From NCBI GenBank assembly GCA_029983925.1, contig JASBYO010000001.1, positions 36,458 through 100,457 on the forward strand: DNA of 64,000 bases, written 5' to 3'. Origin of the DNA: Flexilinea sp. Lineage in GTDB: Bacteria; Chloroflexota; Anaerolineae; Anaerolineales; Anaerolineaceae. Below the pieces are notes generated by a model. It had not been told where the DNA came from. It did not search any database and saw only the letters and a program-made list of their open reading frames with translations. Positions 8,845 through 17,228 of this stretch are shown here, piece by piece (positions within the stretch are counted from its first letter, which is position 1; every line of letters starts with the position of its first letter). A program made the translations under genes and the position numbers.

Positions 8845-10032
8845 TCAGAGCTCTAAACCGAGTTCGCGGCAGGCGATTTTGGTCACATCTAAAATGTCGC
8901 GCGGCCGGATCGGGTAGTTCTTCTTGGAGATTGCGTAAAAAACGCGATACCGGTCGTACGTAAGCGGGTATCCGTGCGTAGCTTTATGGGTCTGGTTCGT
9001 CGAAAAATAAACGCCTTTTTTCGCGGCGATCCCGAAAGCGACCCGAGCCCGGATCGATTCGGCTTCAACGAGCGTTTCGATTCGTTCCGGGACGAACCCG
9101 GCGCTTTCGAGTTCGTCGCCGGTTAAGTTCCGTCCGACGACGTTTTCGTTCCGAAGCCGCGCTTCGACTTCGGAAATTTCGGCTGAATTCAGCGAGCGGT
9201 TGAAAAAAACGGCGTTCCCGTCGGCGTTCAAAAAGAAAGCGCGCGCGTTTCGGAGCGTCCCGTCCGCGCCCCGCTCGGCGAAACCTAATTCCGAAAGGAT
9301 CGTATTCGGATCGAAACAGCGGCTGACCGGCAGCTGCGAATGATCCGAGAAGACGACGACGGTCGTATCAGGATCGATCGCGTTCAGGAGCGAATCGAGA
9401 TGGCGGTCCAGCTCGTCCAACGCGGCGGAAGCTTCATCCGATCCGAGCCCGTATTCATGGCAGGCGGAATCGTATCCGGTCAGATGCAGGAGCATCAGGT
9501 CAGGGCGGTTTTCGCGAATAATATCCAGCATCGTCCGCGTCGAAAAAATATCCAGATTGGGCTGTTTTATGCCGTTGAGGATTTTTCCATGGCGAAAAAA
9601 CGCTTTTAACTGGGTCCATTTCGATCCGGCGCGTAAATTCAACAGGACCTGATTTTCTCCCATTCCGGCGGCGGATTCGGGAACGTTATAAGCGATATCT
9701 TTTGCGAACGCGGTGACCGGCCAGAGTACCGCCGCGGTCCGCAGTCCTTTTTCTTTGGCTGCCTGCCAGATGGTTTTGGCGCGGAGTTCGCGGCTGTCGT
9801 AACGCCAGCGCGGACGGGGATTTTCCGGATCAATCCGATTATTCGAGATGATCCCATGCCCGCGCGGCGGTTTCCCGGTCGCGATCGACGCGTGAATCGG
9901 GTAGGTATTGGTTACGAACGAGCTTAGAACGTCTCGAAACAGGCTTCCATTTTCGACGAAGCGGCGAAAAACGGGTCGCGTCATCATTTCATCCAAGGCG
10001 TCGGATCCTACGGCGTCGAACGAAATAAGCAA
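8845..10032 (-). CDS. Nucleotide pyrophosphatase/phosphodiesterase-like, alkaline phosphatase superfamily
   Basis: About 395-400 residues, type I phosphodiesterase/NPP fold. Metal and catalytic residues are visible: SFDAVGSD (Asp), the nucleophile Thr in VTNTYPIHAS, HLTGYDSACHEYG (Asp/His), VVFSDHSQL (Asp-His) and THKATHGYPL (His). No signal peptide, so cytoplasmic. The in-frame TTG at 10032 is given as start, but the strong AAGGAGGG lies about 20 nt from it. It sits only 5 nt from an in-frame ATC at 10047 that would give the natural strand AAKLLLISFDAVG. It probably hydrolyses nucleotides or phosphodiesters, fitting the nucleoside operon next door. Confidence 0.82.
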   Translation of the reverse strand: MLISFDAVGSDALDEMMTRPVFRRFVENGSLFRDVLSSFVTNTYPIHASIATGKPPRGHGIISNNRIDPENPRPRWRYDSRELRAKTIWQAAKEKGLRTAAVLWPVTAFAKDIAYNVPESAAGMGENQVLLNLRAGSKWTQLKAFFRHGKILNGIKQPNLDIFSTRTMLDIIRENRPDLMLLHLTGYDSACHEYGLGSDEASAALDELDRHLDSLLNAIDPDTTVVVFSDHSQLPVSRCFDPNTILSELGFAERGADGTLRNARAFFLNADGNAVFFNRSLNSAEISEVEARLRNENVVGRNLTGDELESAGFVPERIETLVEAESIRARVAFGIAAKKGVYFSTNQTHKATHGYPLTYDRYRVFYAISKKNYPIRPRDILDVTKIACRELGLEL

Positions 10033-10047
10033 GAGTTTGGCGGCGAT

Positions 10048-10382
10048 AAAACCCTCCTTCTTCTTTAATAAAATCCGGGTAGAAAATATTGTGCTGTTTC
10101 CGCGTTCAACGCTCCGGAAATAAGGGCGCGGTAAAACGCGGGTTTTATACGGATGTATGTTGGGAATAAGGATTTTCCACCTCTCCCTTCTTATTTGATT
10201 ATAAAGTCGAATCGCCGAAAACGCGCGGATTGATTATTCCGTAAACGAAAATGCGCGAAAGCGCAGCTGAAACGAACACTTTTCTCTCGGATCGGATCGG
10301 ATTCAGCGCGCATACGGCGGAAAACCTTTACAAGACCGGGTTACGACCGTATGATAGATAACAGCGCGGGAGGGTTTATCGT
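10048..10382. other. Divergent intergenic region
   Basis: 335 bp between the phosphodiesterase gene (minus) and the LytTR regulator (plus). It holds the minus-strand Shine-Dalgarno site near 10049-10056, a small hairpin TGCGC-GAAA-GCGCA at about 10253-10266, and a good promoter at 10327-10355. No gene seen. Confidence 0.6.
10327..10355 (+). promoter_or_regulatory. Sigma-70-type promoter of the LytTR operon
   Basis: TTTACA (10327-10332), a 17-bp spacer, then TATGAT (10350-10355): five of six matches in each box. The predicted start near 10362 precedes GGGAGGG and the ATG at 10383. Confidence 0.7.
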
Positions 10383-11132
10383 ATGGCGGTTGAAATCGCG
10401 GTTGTCGACGATTTAGCGGCGGATCGGTATCGTCTGATATCCGATATTCGTTCATGGCTTTTCAGAACCGGACGGGCGTCCGAGGTAAGCTGCCGCGAGT
10501 TTTCGGACGGCATGAGTTTTCTTCATGACGGCGGACTATCGGGCCGGACCGCGATCGTTTTCCTGGATATTTGTATGGCTGAACTGAGCGGGATTGAAAC
10601 GGCGGCGCGGCTGCGCCGCGGTTTGTCCGATTGCCTGATTATTTTCGTGACGACGGCTCGGGAGTTCGCGCTCGACGCTTATCCGTTTCATCCGTTCGAT
10701 TACCTGGTTAAACCCTACGCGCGGCCGCGGCTCGATCAGGTTTTATCCGACGCGTTCCGTGTTCTCGAGGCGAAATCGGATACGGCGGAAATCCGCGTTC
10801 CGCACGGGACGATTCAAATTCGGGCCGACCGGATCGAATCGGCGATCGCCTGCGGGCATGCGGTCGATTTCCAGCTGAAAGACGGGACGCACGTCATCAG
10901 CAACGCTTCTTTTTCGGAAGCGTCGGAGCAGCTGGCGGCGTTTTCCTGTTTCTTATTAATTAACCGCGGCGTTCTGATTAATATGAATCTCGTTTATCAG
11001 GTTCAGAAAGGCAGCGTCGTCATGCAGTCGGAAACGGTTTTTCCGATTCGCGTCCGCGACCGTTCGGCGCTGGTCAGAACCTTGACGCAATTCCAAATCC
11101 AGCGGCGCATGGGCGGATCGGGGCGCCCGTGA
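10383..11132 (+). CDS. LytTR-family response regulator (AgrA-like)
   Basis: 249 residues. Residues 1-120 form a receiver: VVDD near the N-terminus, the phospho-acceptor Asp in IVFLDICMAELSG, and the conserved Thr/Lys in FVTTAREF and YLVKPY. Residues about 135-245 form a LytTR DNA-binding domain (FLLINRGVLINMNLVYQV). LytTR regulators bind pairs of direct repeats about two helical turns apart. The next gene is its kinase, overlapping by 4 bp (GTGA). A candidate target repeat lies before the small exported protein gene at 12592. Confidence 0.92.
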   Translation: MAVEIAVVDDLAADRYRLISDIRSWLFRTGRASEVSCREFSDGMSFLHDGGLSGRTAIVFLDICMAELSGIETAARLRRGLSDCLIIFVTTAREFALDAYPFHPFDYLVKPYARPRLDQVLSDAFRVLEAKSDTAEIRVPHGTIQIRADRIESAIACGHAVDFQLKDGTHVISNASFSEASEQLAAFSCFLLINRGVLINMNLVYQVQKGSVVMQSETVFPIRVRDRSALVRTLTQFQIQRRMGGSGRP

Positions 11133-12466
11133 GCGGCGATTCGCTTTTCCTGCGGTACGCGCTTGAGTACGCGATGATCCTTCCCGGCGCGGCGATCTGC
11201 CTGATCCCGGTTTGGGACCGATTTCGATTTGATAAACGCCGCGGCGGCGTCCTGATCGCCGGCTTTCTTTTGACGCTGATTTTTTTCGGCGCCGCGCTTT
11301 CGGCGCGGCTGCGTTTCCCGACGAATTCTGTGCTGATTCCGTTTTCGCTGTTCGTTTTGCCGGCATATTGTTTCGCGGTCGATCTTCCGAAGCGGAAACT
11401 GCTGTTCGTATTTTTTACCGGGACGATGCTGTTGGCGTGGGCGACGCTGATGGCGAATTATCTTTTTGCCGCGCGGGAGCTTTCCGATCCGACGGCCCCG
11501 TTTCAGGTTCGCTCAAGTCTCTTCTGTCTGTGGTTATCCGGATTGGAGCTGATCCTGTTCGGCGGGATTCTTCGTCGAAAACTCCCCGAACTGTTCAGAT
11601 CGATTTATCTGGACGCGCTTTGGCGTTGGTTTTTTCTCCTGCCGTTGACGGCGACGGCGTATTTTTTCTGGTGCGTCCCGCGGAACTTATCGAACGTGAT
11701 GGTCGGACGGATTCGACCGCTCAGCCTGCTGACCTGGACGGTGCTGTTGCTCCTGATTTACGCTTTTTACCAGTTTTTCTGGCTGATTGTCGCCCAGATG
11801 GGGCGCGAAATCCGCCTTGAACAGGAAAACCGTATGCTTCGAATTGAGGAACAGCGTTATCGTCAGCTTCAGGAAACGATGCGCGAGAGCCGGAAACAGC
11901 GCCACGATTTCCGTCAGCATCTCCGCCTGATTGCGGAGCTTTGCGCGGCGGATCGGTTCGACGAACTGAAACGGTACTTGGGAGATTACGTCGGGAGCGT
12001 CGCCGCCGATCCGTTGAAACGCTGTTCCAATCCGGCCGTCGACGCGCTGGCTTCTTATTATCATCACGAAGCGCGGCGTCAAGCGGCGGAAATTCTCTGG
12101 CGGCTCGACTTGCCGGCCGGTCTTCCGTTCAGCGAGATCGATTTTTGTATTATTTTCGGAAACCTGATTGAAAACGCGATGAACGCCGTCGCGAAACTTC
12201 CGCCGGACCGGCGCTCGATTCAAGTTTCGGCGGGGCCGATTGGGGACGGAATGATCGGGTTATCGGTTTCAAATCCGGTAAACGGCGCGGTTCCCGAGGC
12301 GAATATCTCCCCGCGGCCGGACGGCGGGGAATCCGGGATCGGGCTGATCTCGGTCGAATCGACGGTCGAACGTCTGGGCGGAACGATGACGGTCGAAGCG
12401 AACGGGGAGACGTTCTCGGTCTTTATTCTTTTCAATCTTCCGGGCGCCGCGCCGGACCGCGCTTGA
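11129..12466 (+). CDS. AgrC-like sensor histidine kinase
   Basis: 445 residues, GTG start overlapping the regulator stop. Residues 1-220 contain about six or seven membrane segments and no obvious extracellular domain, as in peptide-sensing AgrC/ComD kinases. A coiled stretch follows, then the phospho-acceptor region RKQRHDFRQHLRLIAEL and a GHKL ATPase domain with the N box FGNLIENAMNAV and GESGIGLISVES. Its ligand is unknown; no AgrB/AgrD-like pheromone gene is adjacent. It should phosphorylate the LytTR regulator encoded just upstream. Confidence 0.9.
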   Translation: MSGDSLFLRYALEYAMILPGAAICLIPVWDRFRFDKRRGGVLIAGFLLTLIFFGAALSARLRFPTNSVLIPFSLFVLPAYCFAVDLPKRKLLFVFFTGTMLLAWATLMANYLFAARELSDPTAPFQVRSSLFCLWLSGLELILFGGILRRKLPELFRSIYLDALWRWFFLLPLTATAYFFWCVPRNLSNVMVGRIRPLSLLTWTVLLLLIYAFYQFFWLIVAQMGREIRLEQENRMLRIEEQRYRQLQETMRESRKQRHDFRQHLRLIAELCAADRFDELKRYLGDYVGSVAADPLKRCSNPAVDALASYYHHEARRQAAEILWRLDLPAGLPFSEIDFCIIFGNLIENAMNAVAKLPPDRRSIQVSAGPIGDGMIGLSVSNPVNGAVPEANISPRPDGGESGIGLISVESTVERLGGTMTVEANGETFSVFILFNLPGAAPDRA

Positions 12467-12490
12467 CCGGCGGTCCGCTTCTTTTTTTGA

Positions 12491-12518
12491 TTCGCGCAAT
12501 TTTTCCGTCGTTCGCGCA
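12491..12518 (+). promoter_or_regulatory. Direct repeat, candidate LytTR regulator site
   Basis: TTCGCGCA occurs at 12491-12498 and again at 12511-12518, a 20-bp period with a 12-bp gap, 10 bp upstream of a TTGATT box. Spacing and position fit LytTR activator sites. Binding by the adjacent regulator is inferred. Confidence 0.45.
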
Positions 12519-12528
12519 GGTTTTTAAT

Positions 12529-12554
12529 TTGATTTTCTTTCGAAGTCATATAAT
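12529..12554 (+). promoter_or_regulatory. Candidate promoter of the small exported protein gene
   Basis: Perfect -10 TATAAT (12549-12554). The nearest -35-like element, TTGATT (12529-12534), has a short 14-bp spacer, which suggests activator dependence. Confidence 0.45.
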
Positions 12555-12591
12555 AGGCGTAATTTATTACTTCGAAAGAGGATTGTTTTGT

Positions 12592-13137
12592 ATGAAAAAA
12601 ATGATGGTTGTTTTGTTGGTTTTGAGTTTGTTGGTCGGTTCGTCGACGGTTCTGGCGCAGAGCGCCGAAACGGCGGTCGTCGAGTTGAATTGGGCTGATG
12701 TTGAGACGGTCGTCAAAGAAGAGGGTTGGGAAGGCGAGTTCTACGTTTTAGACGAGGTCGCGCTGAAATTTTTCGTTCCGGAAGTTTTCTTGGAAGTCGA
12801 GCTGGACGACGAAATGCGCGAGGAAGGATATATCGCTTATTTCGCGACGGAAGACGAATCGGCTCAATTCGGCGTCCAGTACATCGAAACGGATTTTAAG
12901 GAATTATCGGAATATGTCGCCGCGCTGAAGGACTTGGGCGTGAAAGACGCGGAGGAAGGGCTGATTAACGGACTGCCGGTCGTGACATATACGAATCCGG
13001 ACAATGAAGACGTCGCCTGCGTTTCGCTGATAACTGAGAAAGGATACGTTTTGGAATTCGCGATTTCCCCGATAACCGACGAAACGTTCGCTCCGGTCGC
13101 GATGGTGATTACGGCGTCGATTCAGGAAGAAGAATAA
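12592..13137 (+). CDS. Small exported acidic protein, unknown function
   Basis: 181 residues. The N-terminus MKKMMVVLLVLSLLVGSS ending VLAQSAET is a clear signal peptide. The mature part is acidic, alpha/beta-looking and free of known motifs. The start at 12592 (AAAGAGGA upstream) is preferred over a longer reading frame from 12463 that would bury the signal peptide. It has its own -10 box and ends at a terminator. It lies directly after the LytTR two-component pair, so it may be the system's target or accessory sensor. Function not recognised. Confidence 0.75.
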   Translation: MKKMMVVLLVLSLLVGSSTVLAQSAETAVVELNWADVETVVKEEGWEGEFYVLDEVALKFFVPEVFLEVELDDEMREEGYIAYFATEDESAQFGVQYIETDFKELSEYVAALKDLGVKDAEEGLINGLPVVTYTNPDNEDVACVSLITEKGYVLEFAISPITDETFAPVAMVITASIQEEE

Positions 13138-13176
13138 TCGTCGTCGTCTCAACTGACGGACGAATTGACGATTCGA

Positions 13177-13208
13177 AAAGCCGCCTTTCGCGCGAAGGGC
13201 GGTTTTTT
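13177..13208 (+). terminator. Rho-independent terminator
   Basis: CCGCCTTTCG (13181-13190) pairs with CGAAGGGCGG (13193-13202, one G-U) and is followed by TTTTTT. Confidence 0.85.
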
Positions 13209-13280
13209 CGTTTCTCTCCGGGAAACCGTCCGTTTTCGTCATTGTATAATGATTCCGTGAACGGAATGGAAAGAGGCTGC

Positions 13281-13658
13281 ATGATGGAAGAGAGATTGAC
13301 GCGAGACGCTTATCGGCGAATCGGAGCGATATCGCGGGCTTGGAACGTCCGGCGATCCCGAAGCGAAACGGCGGCTGTTTCGGACGCTGGTTAACGTCCG
13401 CCCGCCCGGACCGATCGCGCCTGGTATTCCGCTTTTCTTGAGTCTCGGCGCGCGGAGCCGATCCTGTCCCTGGAGTTAGGCGCCGGAACGAATACGTCGG
13501 CCGTTATTAAGTACCCGTTTAGGCGGATGACGGTCCGAAATGAGAAACCGATCTATGCCTGTCTGAATTATGGGGAGGTATTCTGCCCTGACGGGATCGC
13601 GAACCGGCCGATCTGCCTGGCCGAGGATATCGGGGCTGCGTTGACGAGAATTGCTTGA
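13281..13658 (+). pseudogene. Remnant: zinc macrodomain N-terminus joined to SirTM sirtuin C-terminus
   Basis: No intact reading frame spans this stretch. One frame around 13353-13425 reads DPEAKRRLFRTLVNVRPPGP, the typical N-terminal region of zinc-dependent protein-ADP-ribose hydrolases. In another frame, about 13422-13658 reads WYSAFLES, LSLELGAGTNTSAVIKYPF and IYACLNYGEVFCP. This matches the C-terminal end of SirTM-class SIR2 proteins (LELGVGxNTPxIIRxPF). In known operons macrodomain precedes SirTM, so one deletion that removed the middle of both genes, plus a frameshift near 13340, explains the structure. Start-like ATG 13281; stop 13656-13658. Confidence 0.7.
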
Positions 13659-13729
13659 CCTCCCGTCCGTTCGGACGATCGAATTTTATGAGATAATAGT
13701 TTTTATAGCGCAATCGATCGGAGGAGCGG

Positions 13730-16700
13730 TTGGCAAATTCTATCCGTCGTTATCATTCAGCGAAAAAGTCGGACCGGTTTCAGCGCAGACCGGTGATCGG
13801 CGTGCTTGCCGGATGGCAGTTTTATAATATTTCAACGAATTTAAATTATTTGCTCCCGATTTATCAGGGGATCAATCAAGCGGCTGAAGAGCTGGATTGC
13901 AGCGTTCTTTTCGGCTGCGGGATGGGGGCGGATTCCGGTTTCGAAAACCCGAATCATCCCGCCTGGCCGCAGTTTGCGCCTGACTGCGATTTTGCTCCGA
14001 TTGGGGAGCGGAATACCGACGGATTGATCGTGTTTACCCCGCTTCATTCCTCCGGCCGTTCGAATTATATCCGCCGGCTGCGTGAGAAAGGGCATCCGGT
14101 TCTGTTTATCGGCTCCGGCGAGGAGGGGGCTACGATTGCGGCCGACAATATCGGCGGAGTTAAATTAGCGTTCGATCATCTTGTCCGCCACGGTCATCGC
14201 CGGATTGCGTTTATCGCCGGCAGTCAAGATGATTTAGCCGGCGATACCGGCGAGCGGCTGGCGGCTTATCGGGAGACGGTTCAGAATTATGGTTTTGACA
14301 GCGACGACCGGCTTATCGCGTACGGCGGGCACGTTTATCGCGGCGGTTATAAGGCGATGAAGCGTATTTTATCCAGTCAAGCCGGATTCACGGCTGTCAT
14401 TGCAAGTAATGACGAGATGGCGATCGGCGCGATCCAGGCTTTAAAGGAAGCCGGACGGGAAACGCCGCGCGACGTCGCCGTGATCGGTTTTGATAATCGG
14501 CTGGAAGGGGCGGCAAACGCGCCGCCGCTGACGACCGTCGAGATTCCGCTTTTTGATATGGGGCAGCGCGCGCTTGAAGAAATGGTCCGTCATCTGGGTT
14601 CCGGCGAGTCGTTGTCGCCGATTATCCGCGTTCCGACGCGATTGGTTCTCCGCGAATCGTGCGGCTGTGACGAGTTCGCCGAGGCGCGAAGCGCGATACA
14701 GGATCCCATGCATGACAACGGGGCGGATTCTCCACAGGAGCCGACCGCCGCGATGACCCGGCGTCAGTTTTATCGGTTCGTTTCCGCGGCGCGTACGGAT
14801 TCGAACCGCCTCAGTTTGCTTTCGGCGGCCTTATTTTCCGCGCTGACCGAGGATCAGATTTATTCCGTTTTATCGACGCATCTCAAGCTGATCGGGATTT
14901 CCGATGCGCTGATCGTTCGTTATGAAGCGGGCGACGGTATCGAACCTGTCCGAAGCAGCGTTATCGACGTTTTTCATCCGGATCGGAAAACGATTCATTT
15001 CGATACGCGTATTTTCCCGCCGCCAAGACTGATTCCCGGCGGCCGATCGTTTCGGTGGGTCGTTATTCCGTTTCCCGGCAACGCGGGTTTATCCGGCGCG
15101 GTCGTTTTTGACAGCGGGCGTTTGGATCTTTACGGCGCCGTGGTTCAGCAGATCGGCGGAGCGTTGAAAATGGCCGGCCTGTATAAAGAGGCGACGGATG
15201 GACGGAGACTGGCGGAAGAAGCGCACCAAATGAAGAACCGCTTTTTATCGCTCGTCGGGCATGAGCTGCGGACGCCTTTGAACTTGATTGTCGGGTTGAG
15301 CGAGCTGCTCCTGAAATCGGATCCGGTCCGGCGCGATCCGAGCGCCGATCCCGTTATGAAGGATCTTGAACATATTCACGCCTACGCTCAGCATTTGGGC
15401 GGGTTGATCGGCGATGTGCTGGATTTGGCGACAAGCGATGCGGGCGAGCTGCGGTTGAATTTGACTTCGGTCGATTTGGCGCGGACGCTGCGGATGATTG
15501 CCGACAGCGGCGCGAAATTAGCCGCGGGCAAGGGGTTGAAATGGCGCGCGGAACTGCCGTTCGAGGGCCCGCGCGTATGGGGCGATCCGATGCGGCTGCG
15601 CCAAATTGTACTGAACCTGATTAATAACGCGATCAAGTTTACGGAGTGCGGGGAGATTCGGCTGCAGGTCGAGGAACGTGGGACGGAAGCAACAATCTCG
15701 GTCAGCGATACAGGATTAGGAATCCCGATCGCGGACCAGCAGGTGATTTTTGAAGAATTCCGCCGCTCGGATAGCAGCGTTTCATTGGGTTACGGCGGGT
15801 TGGGTTTGGGGCTGGCGATTTGTAAACGGCTGGTCGATCTTCATGGCGGTCAGATCGGCGTCCGCTCTAAGGGCGTTCCGGGTATGGGGTCGACCTTTTA
15901 CTTTACGCTCCCGACGATTTCGGATCGGGACGCGAACGAATCGCGTATTTACGAATTGACCGATCCGGTCCGTTCGATCGCCTTGTTAACGGATCGGGCG
16001 TCCGACGGCGATCCGCTCGTGGATCAGCTCGTCAGGCGCGGTTACCGGGTTACGGTTTCGCCGCCGTTTTCAGCCGGATCGGATCGCCCGAATATCCCGG
16101 ATCCCATCCCGGACGTCGTTCTCGTTGATACGGAGCCGAAATCGGGATCCTTCTGGGACGTATTAAAAGCGATTAAGGAAAATCCGCTCGGAAGGAATAC
16201 TTCCGTTCTTTTCTACCGTTATTCGAACGACGCCGGCAGGTTTGTTGAACTTGATTATATGACCAAGCCGATTGAAATCGAACGGCTTACCGATACGCTT
16301 CAAAAAAGACTTCCGGCTGACGGTGAAAAAGGGAGAGGACGGACGATCCTGATCGCCGACGACGATCCGAATACGCTCGATCTTTACGCGCGCGTTCTTC
16401 AGAAACAGTCGAAGCATAACCGCGTTCTGCGCGTCTTGAACGGCCGTGATGCGCTGACCGTGTTGGAAACGGAACCCGAGATCGATTTGTTGCTGCTGGA
16501 TTTGCAGATGCCTGAACTCGACGGATTCCAGGTTCTGCAATGGATGCAGCGGCAGGAGCGGACGCGCAATATTCCGGTTATTGTCGTGACCGGAAAAGTC
16601 CTGACGCATGAAGATATGGCGAAATTGAATCATGGCGTTTCAACGATTCTTGAAAAAGGGCTGTTCAGCCTCGACGAGACGATCGCGCGGATCAGCGCAG

Positions 16701-17053
16701 CGTTGGAGCGGACGTCGCGCTTGAGCGAAGATTCTCAACGTATGGTGCGCCGGGCGATGGCGTTCATGCACGAGCGTTATCAGGAGAGTCTTACGCGCCG
16801 CGATATCGCGCGTTACGTTTCAATATCCGAGGATTATTTGACTTTCTGCTTCCGAAAGGAATTGGGAACGACGCCGATCAAGTATCTTCACCGCTACCGC
16901 GTCCATCAGGCGCAGCGCCTTCTTCGGGATACGGAACGAACTGTGCTGGATATCGGGCTTGAAGTCGGCTTCTATGACGGCGGCTATTTCAGCCGGATCT
17001 TTCGTCAGATCGTCGGGGTCTCTCCCGAAACTTACCGCCGTAATCGGAAGTAA
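13730..17053 (+). CDS. Hybrid one-protein regulator: LacI-type sensor, histidine kinase, receivers, AraC output
   Basis: 1107 residues with no membrane segment. Order: residues about 20-315 LacI/ribose-binding-like sugar sensor without its own HTH (RPVIGVLAG to RLVLRESCG); about 345-495 GAF-like; about 500-720 histidine kinase with His511 in GHELRTP, N box NLINNAIKF and G box GLGLGLAICKRL; about 745-865 degenerate receiver (VLVDTEP, MTKP); about 870-990 receiver with phospho-acceptor Asp924 in LLLLDLQMPELDG; about 1004-1107 AraC-type double HTH. TTG start follows GGAGGAG. It resembles Bacteroides hybrid two-component regulators but with a cytoplasmic LacI-type sensor. Directly upstream of a sugar ABC importer and GH16 genes, so it probably senses imported glucan oligosaccharide. 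Confidence 0.9.
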   Translation: MANSIRRYHSAKKSDRFQRRPVIGVLAGWQFYNISTNLNYLLPIYQGINQAAEELDCSVLFGCGMGADSGFENPNHPAWPQFAPDCDFAPIGERNTDGLIVFTPLHSSGRSNYIRRLREKGHPVLFIGSGEEGATIAADNIGGVKLAFDHLVRHGHRRIAFIAGSQDDLAGDTGERLAAYRETVQNYGFDSDDRLIAYGGHVYRGGYKAMKRILSSQAGFTAVIASNDEMAIGAIQALKEAGRETPRDVAVIGFDNRLEGAANAPPLTTVEIPLFDMGQRALEEMVRHLGSGESLSPIIRVPTRLVLRESCGCDEFAEARSAIQDPMHDNGADSPQEPTAAMTRRQFYRFVSAARTDSNRLSLLSAALFSALTEDQIYSVLSTHLKLIGISDALIVRYEAGDGIEPVRSSVIDVFHPDRKTIHFDTRIFPPPRLIPGGRSFRWVVIPFPGNAGLSGAVVFDSGRLDLYGAVVQQIGGALKMAGLYKEATDGRRLAEEAHQMKNRFLSLVGHELRTPLNLIVGLSELLLKSDPVRRDPSADPVMKDLEHIHAYAQHLGGLIGDVLDLATSDAGELRLNLTSVDLARTLRMIADSGAKLAAGKGLKWRAELPFEGPRVWGDPMRLRQIVLNLINNAIKFTECGEIRLQVEERGTEATISVSDTGLGIPIADQQVIFEEFRRSDSSVSLGYGGLGLGLAICKRLVDLHGGQIGVRSKGVPGMGSTFYFTLPTISDRDANESRIYELTDPVRSIALLTDRASDGDPLVDQLVRRGYRVTVSPPFSAGSDRPNIPDPIPDVVLVDTEPKSGSFWDVLKAIKENPLGRNTSVLFYRYSNDAGRFVELDYMTKPIEIERLTDTLQKRLPADGEKGRGRTILIADDDPNTLDLYARVLQKQSKHNRVLRVLNGRDALTVLETEPEIDLLLLDLQMPELDGFQVLQWMQRQERTRNIPVIVVTGKVLTHEDMAKLNHGVSTILEKGLFSLDETIARISAALERTSRLSEDSQRMVRRAMAFMHERYQESLTRRDIARYVSISEDYLTFCFRKELGTTPIKYLHRYRVHQAQRLLRDTERTVLDIGLEVGFYDGGYFSRIFRQIVGVSPETYRRNRK

Positions 17054-17094
17054 TCGCGGAAAGAACCGAATAAGTCCGCGGCGCGGAGCCGAAG

Positions 17095-17159
17095 ATCTAT
17101 CTTTTGTCCATGTCCATCTCGCTTTTGTCCTATTCAACGCCGGTTCGGTTTTATATAAT
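17095..17159 (+). promoter_or_regulatory. Candidate AraC-type operator and promoter for the glucan transporter operon
   Basis: ATCTNNCTTTTGTCC occurs twice, at 17095-17109 and 17116-17130, exactly 21 bp apart. This is the spacing of AraC-family half-sites in direct repeat. A perfect TATAAT lies at 17154-17159 with no good -35; the second copy abuts the -35 position. This is the arrangement of an activator-dependent promoter. Control by the protein encoded at 13730 is inferred. Confidence 0.6.
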
Positions 17160-17228
17160 TAATTTAAAGGCAGTGCGAAATTGGAAAAGAGTGAATTTCG
17201 CGGCAAACGATTGTGAAAAGGAGTTGAG

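Noticed and set aside
10301-10320. Second LytTR-like repeat upstream of the response regulator gene
   Set aside because: Only a loose match (TTCAGCGCGCA) and no second copy at the right spacing.
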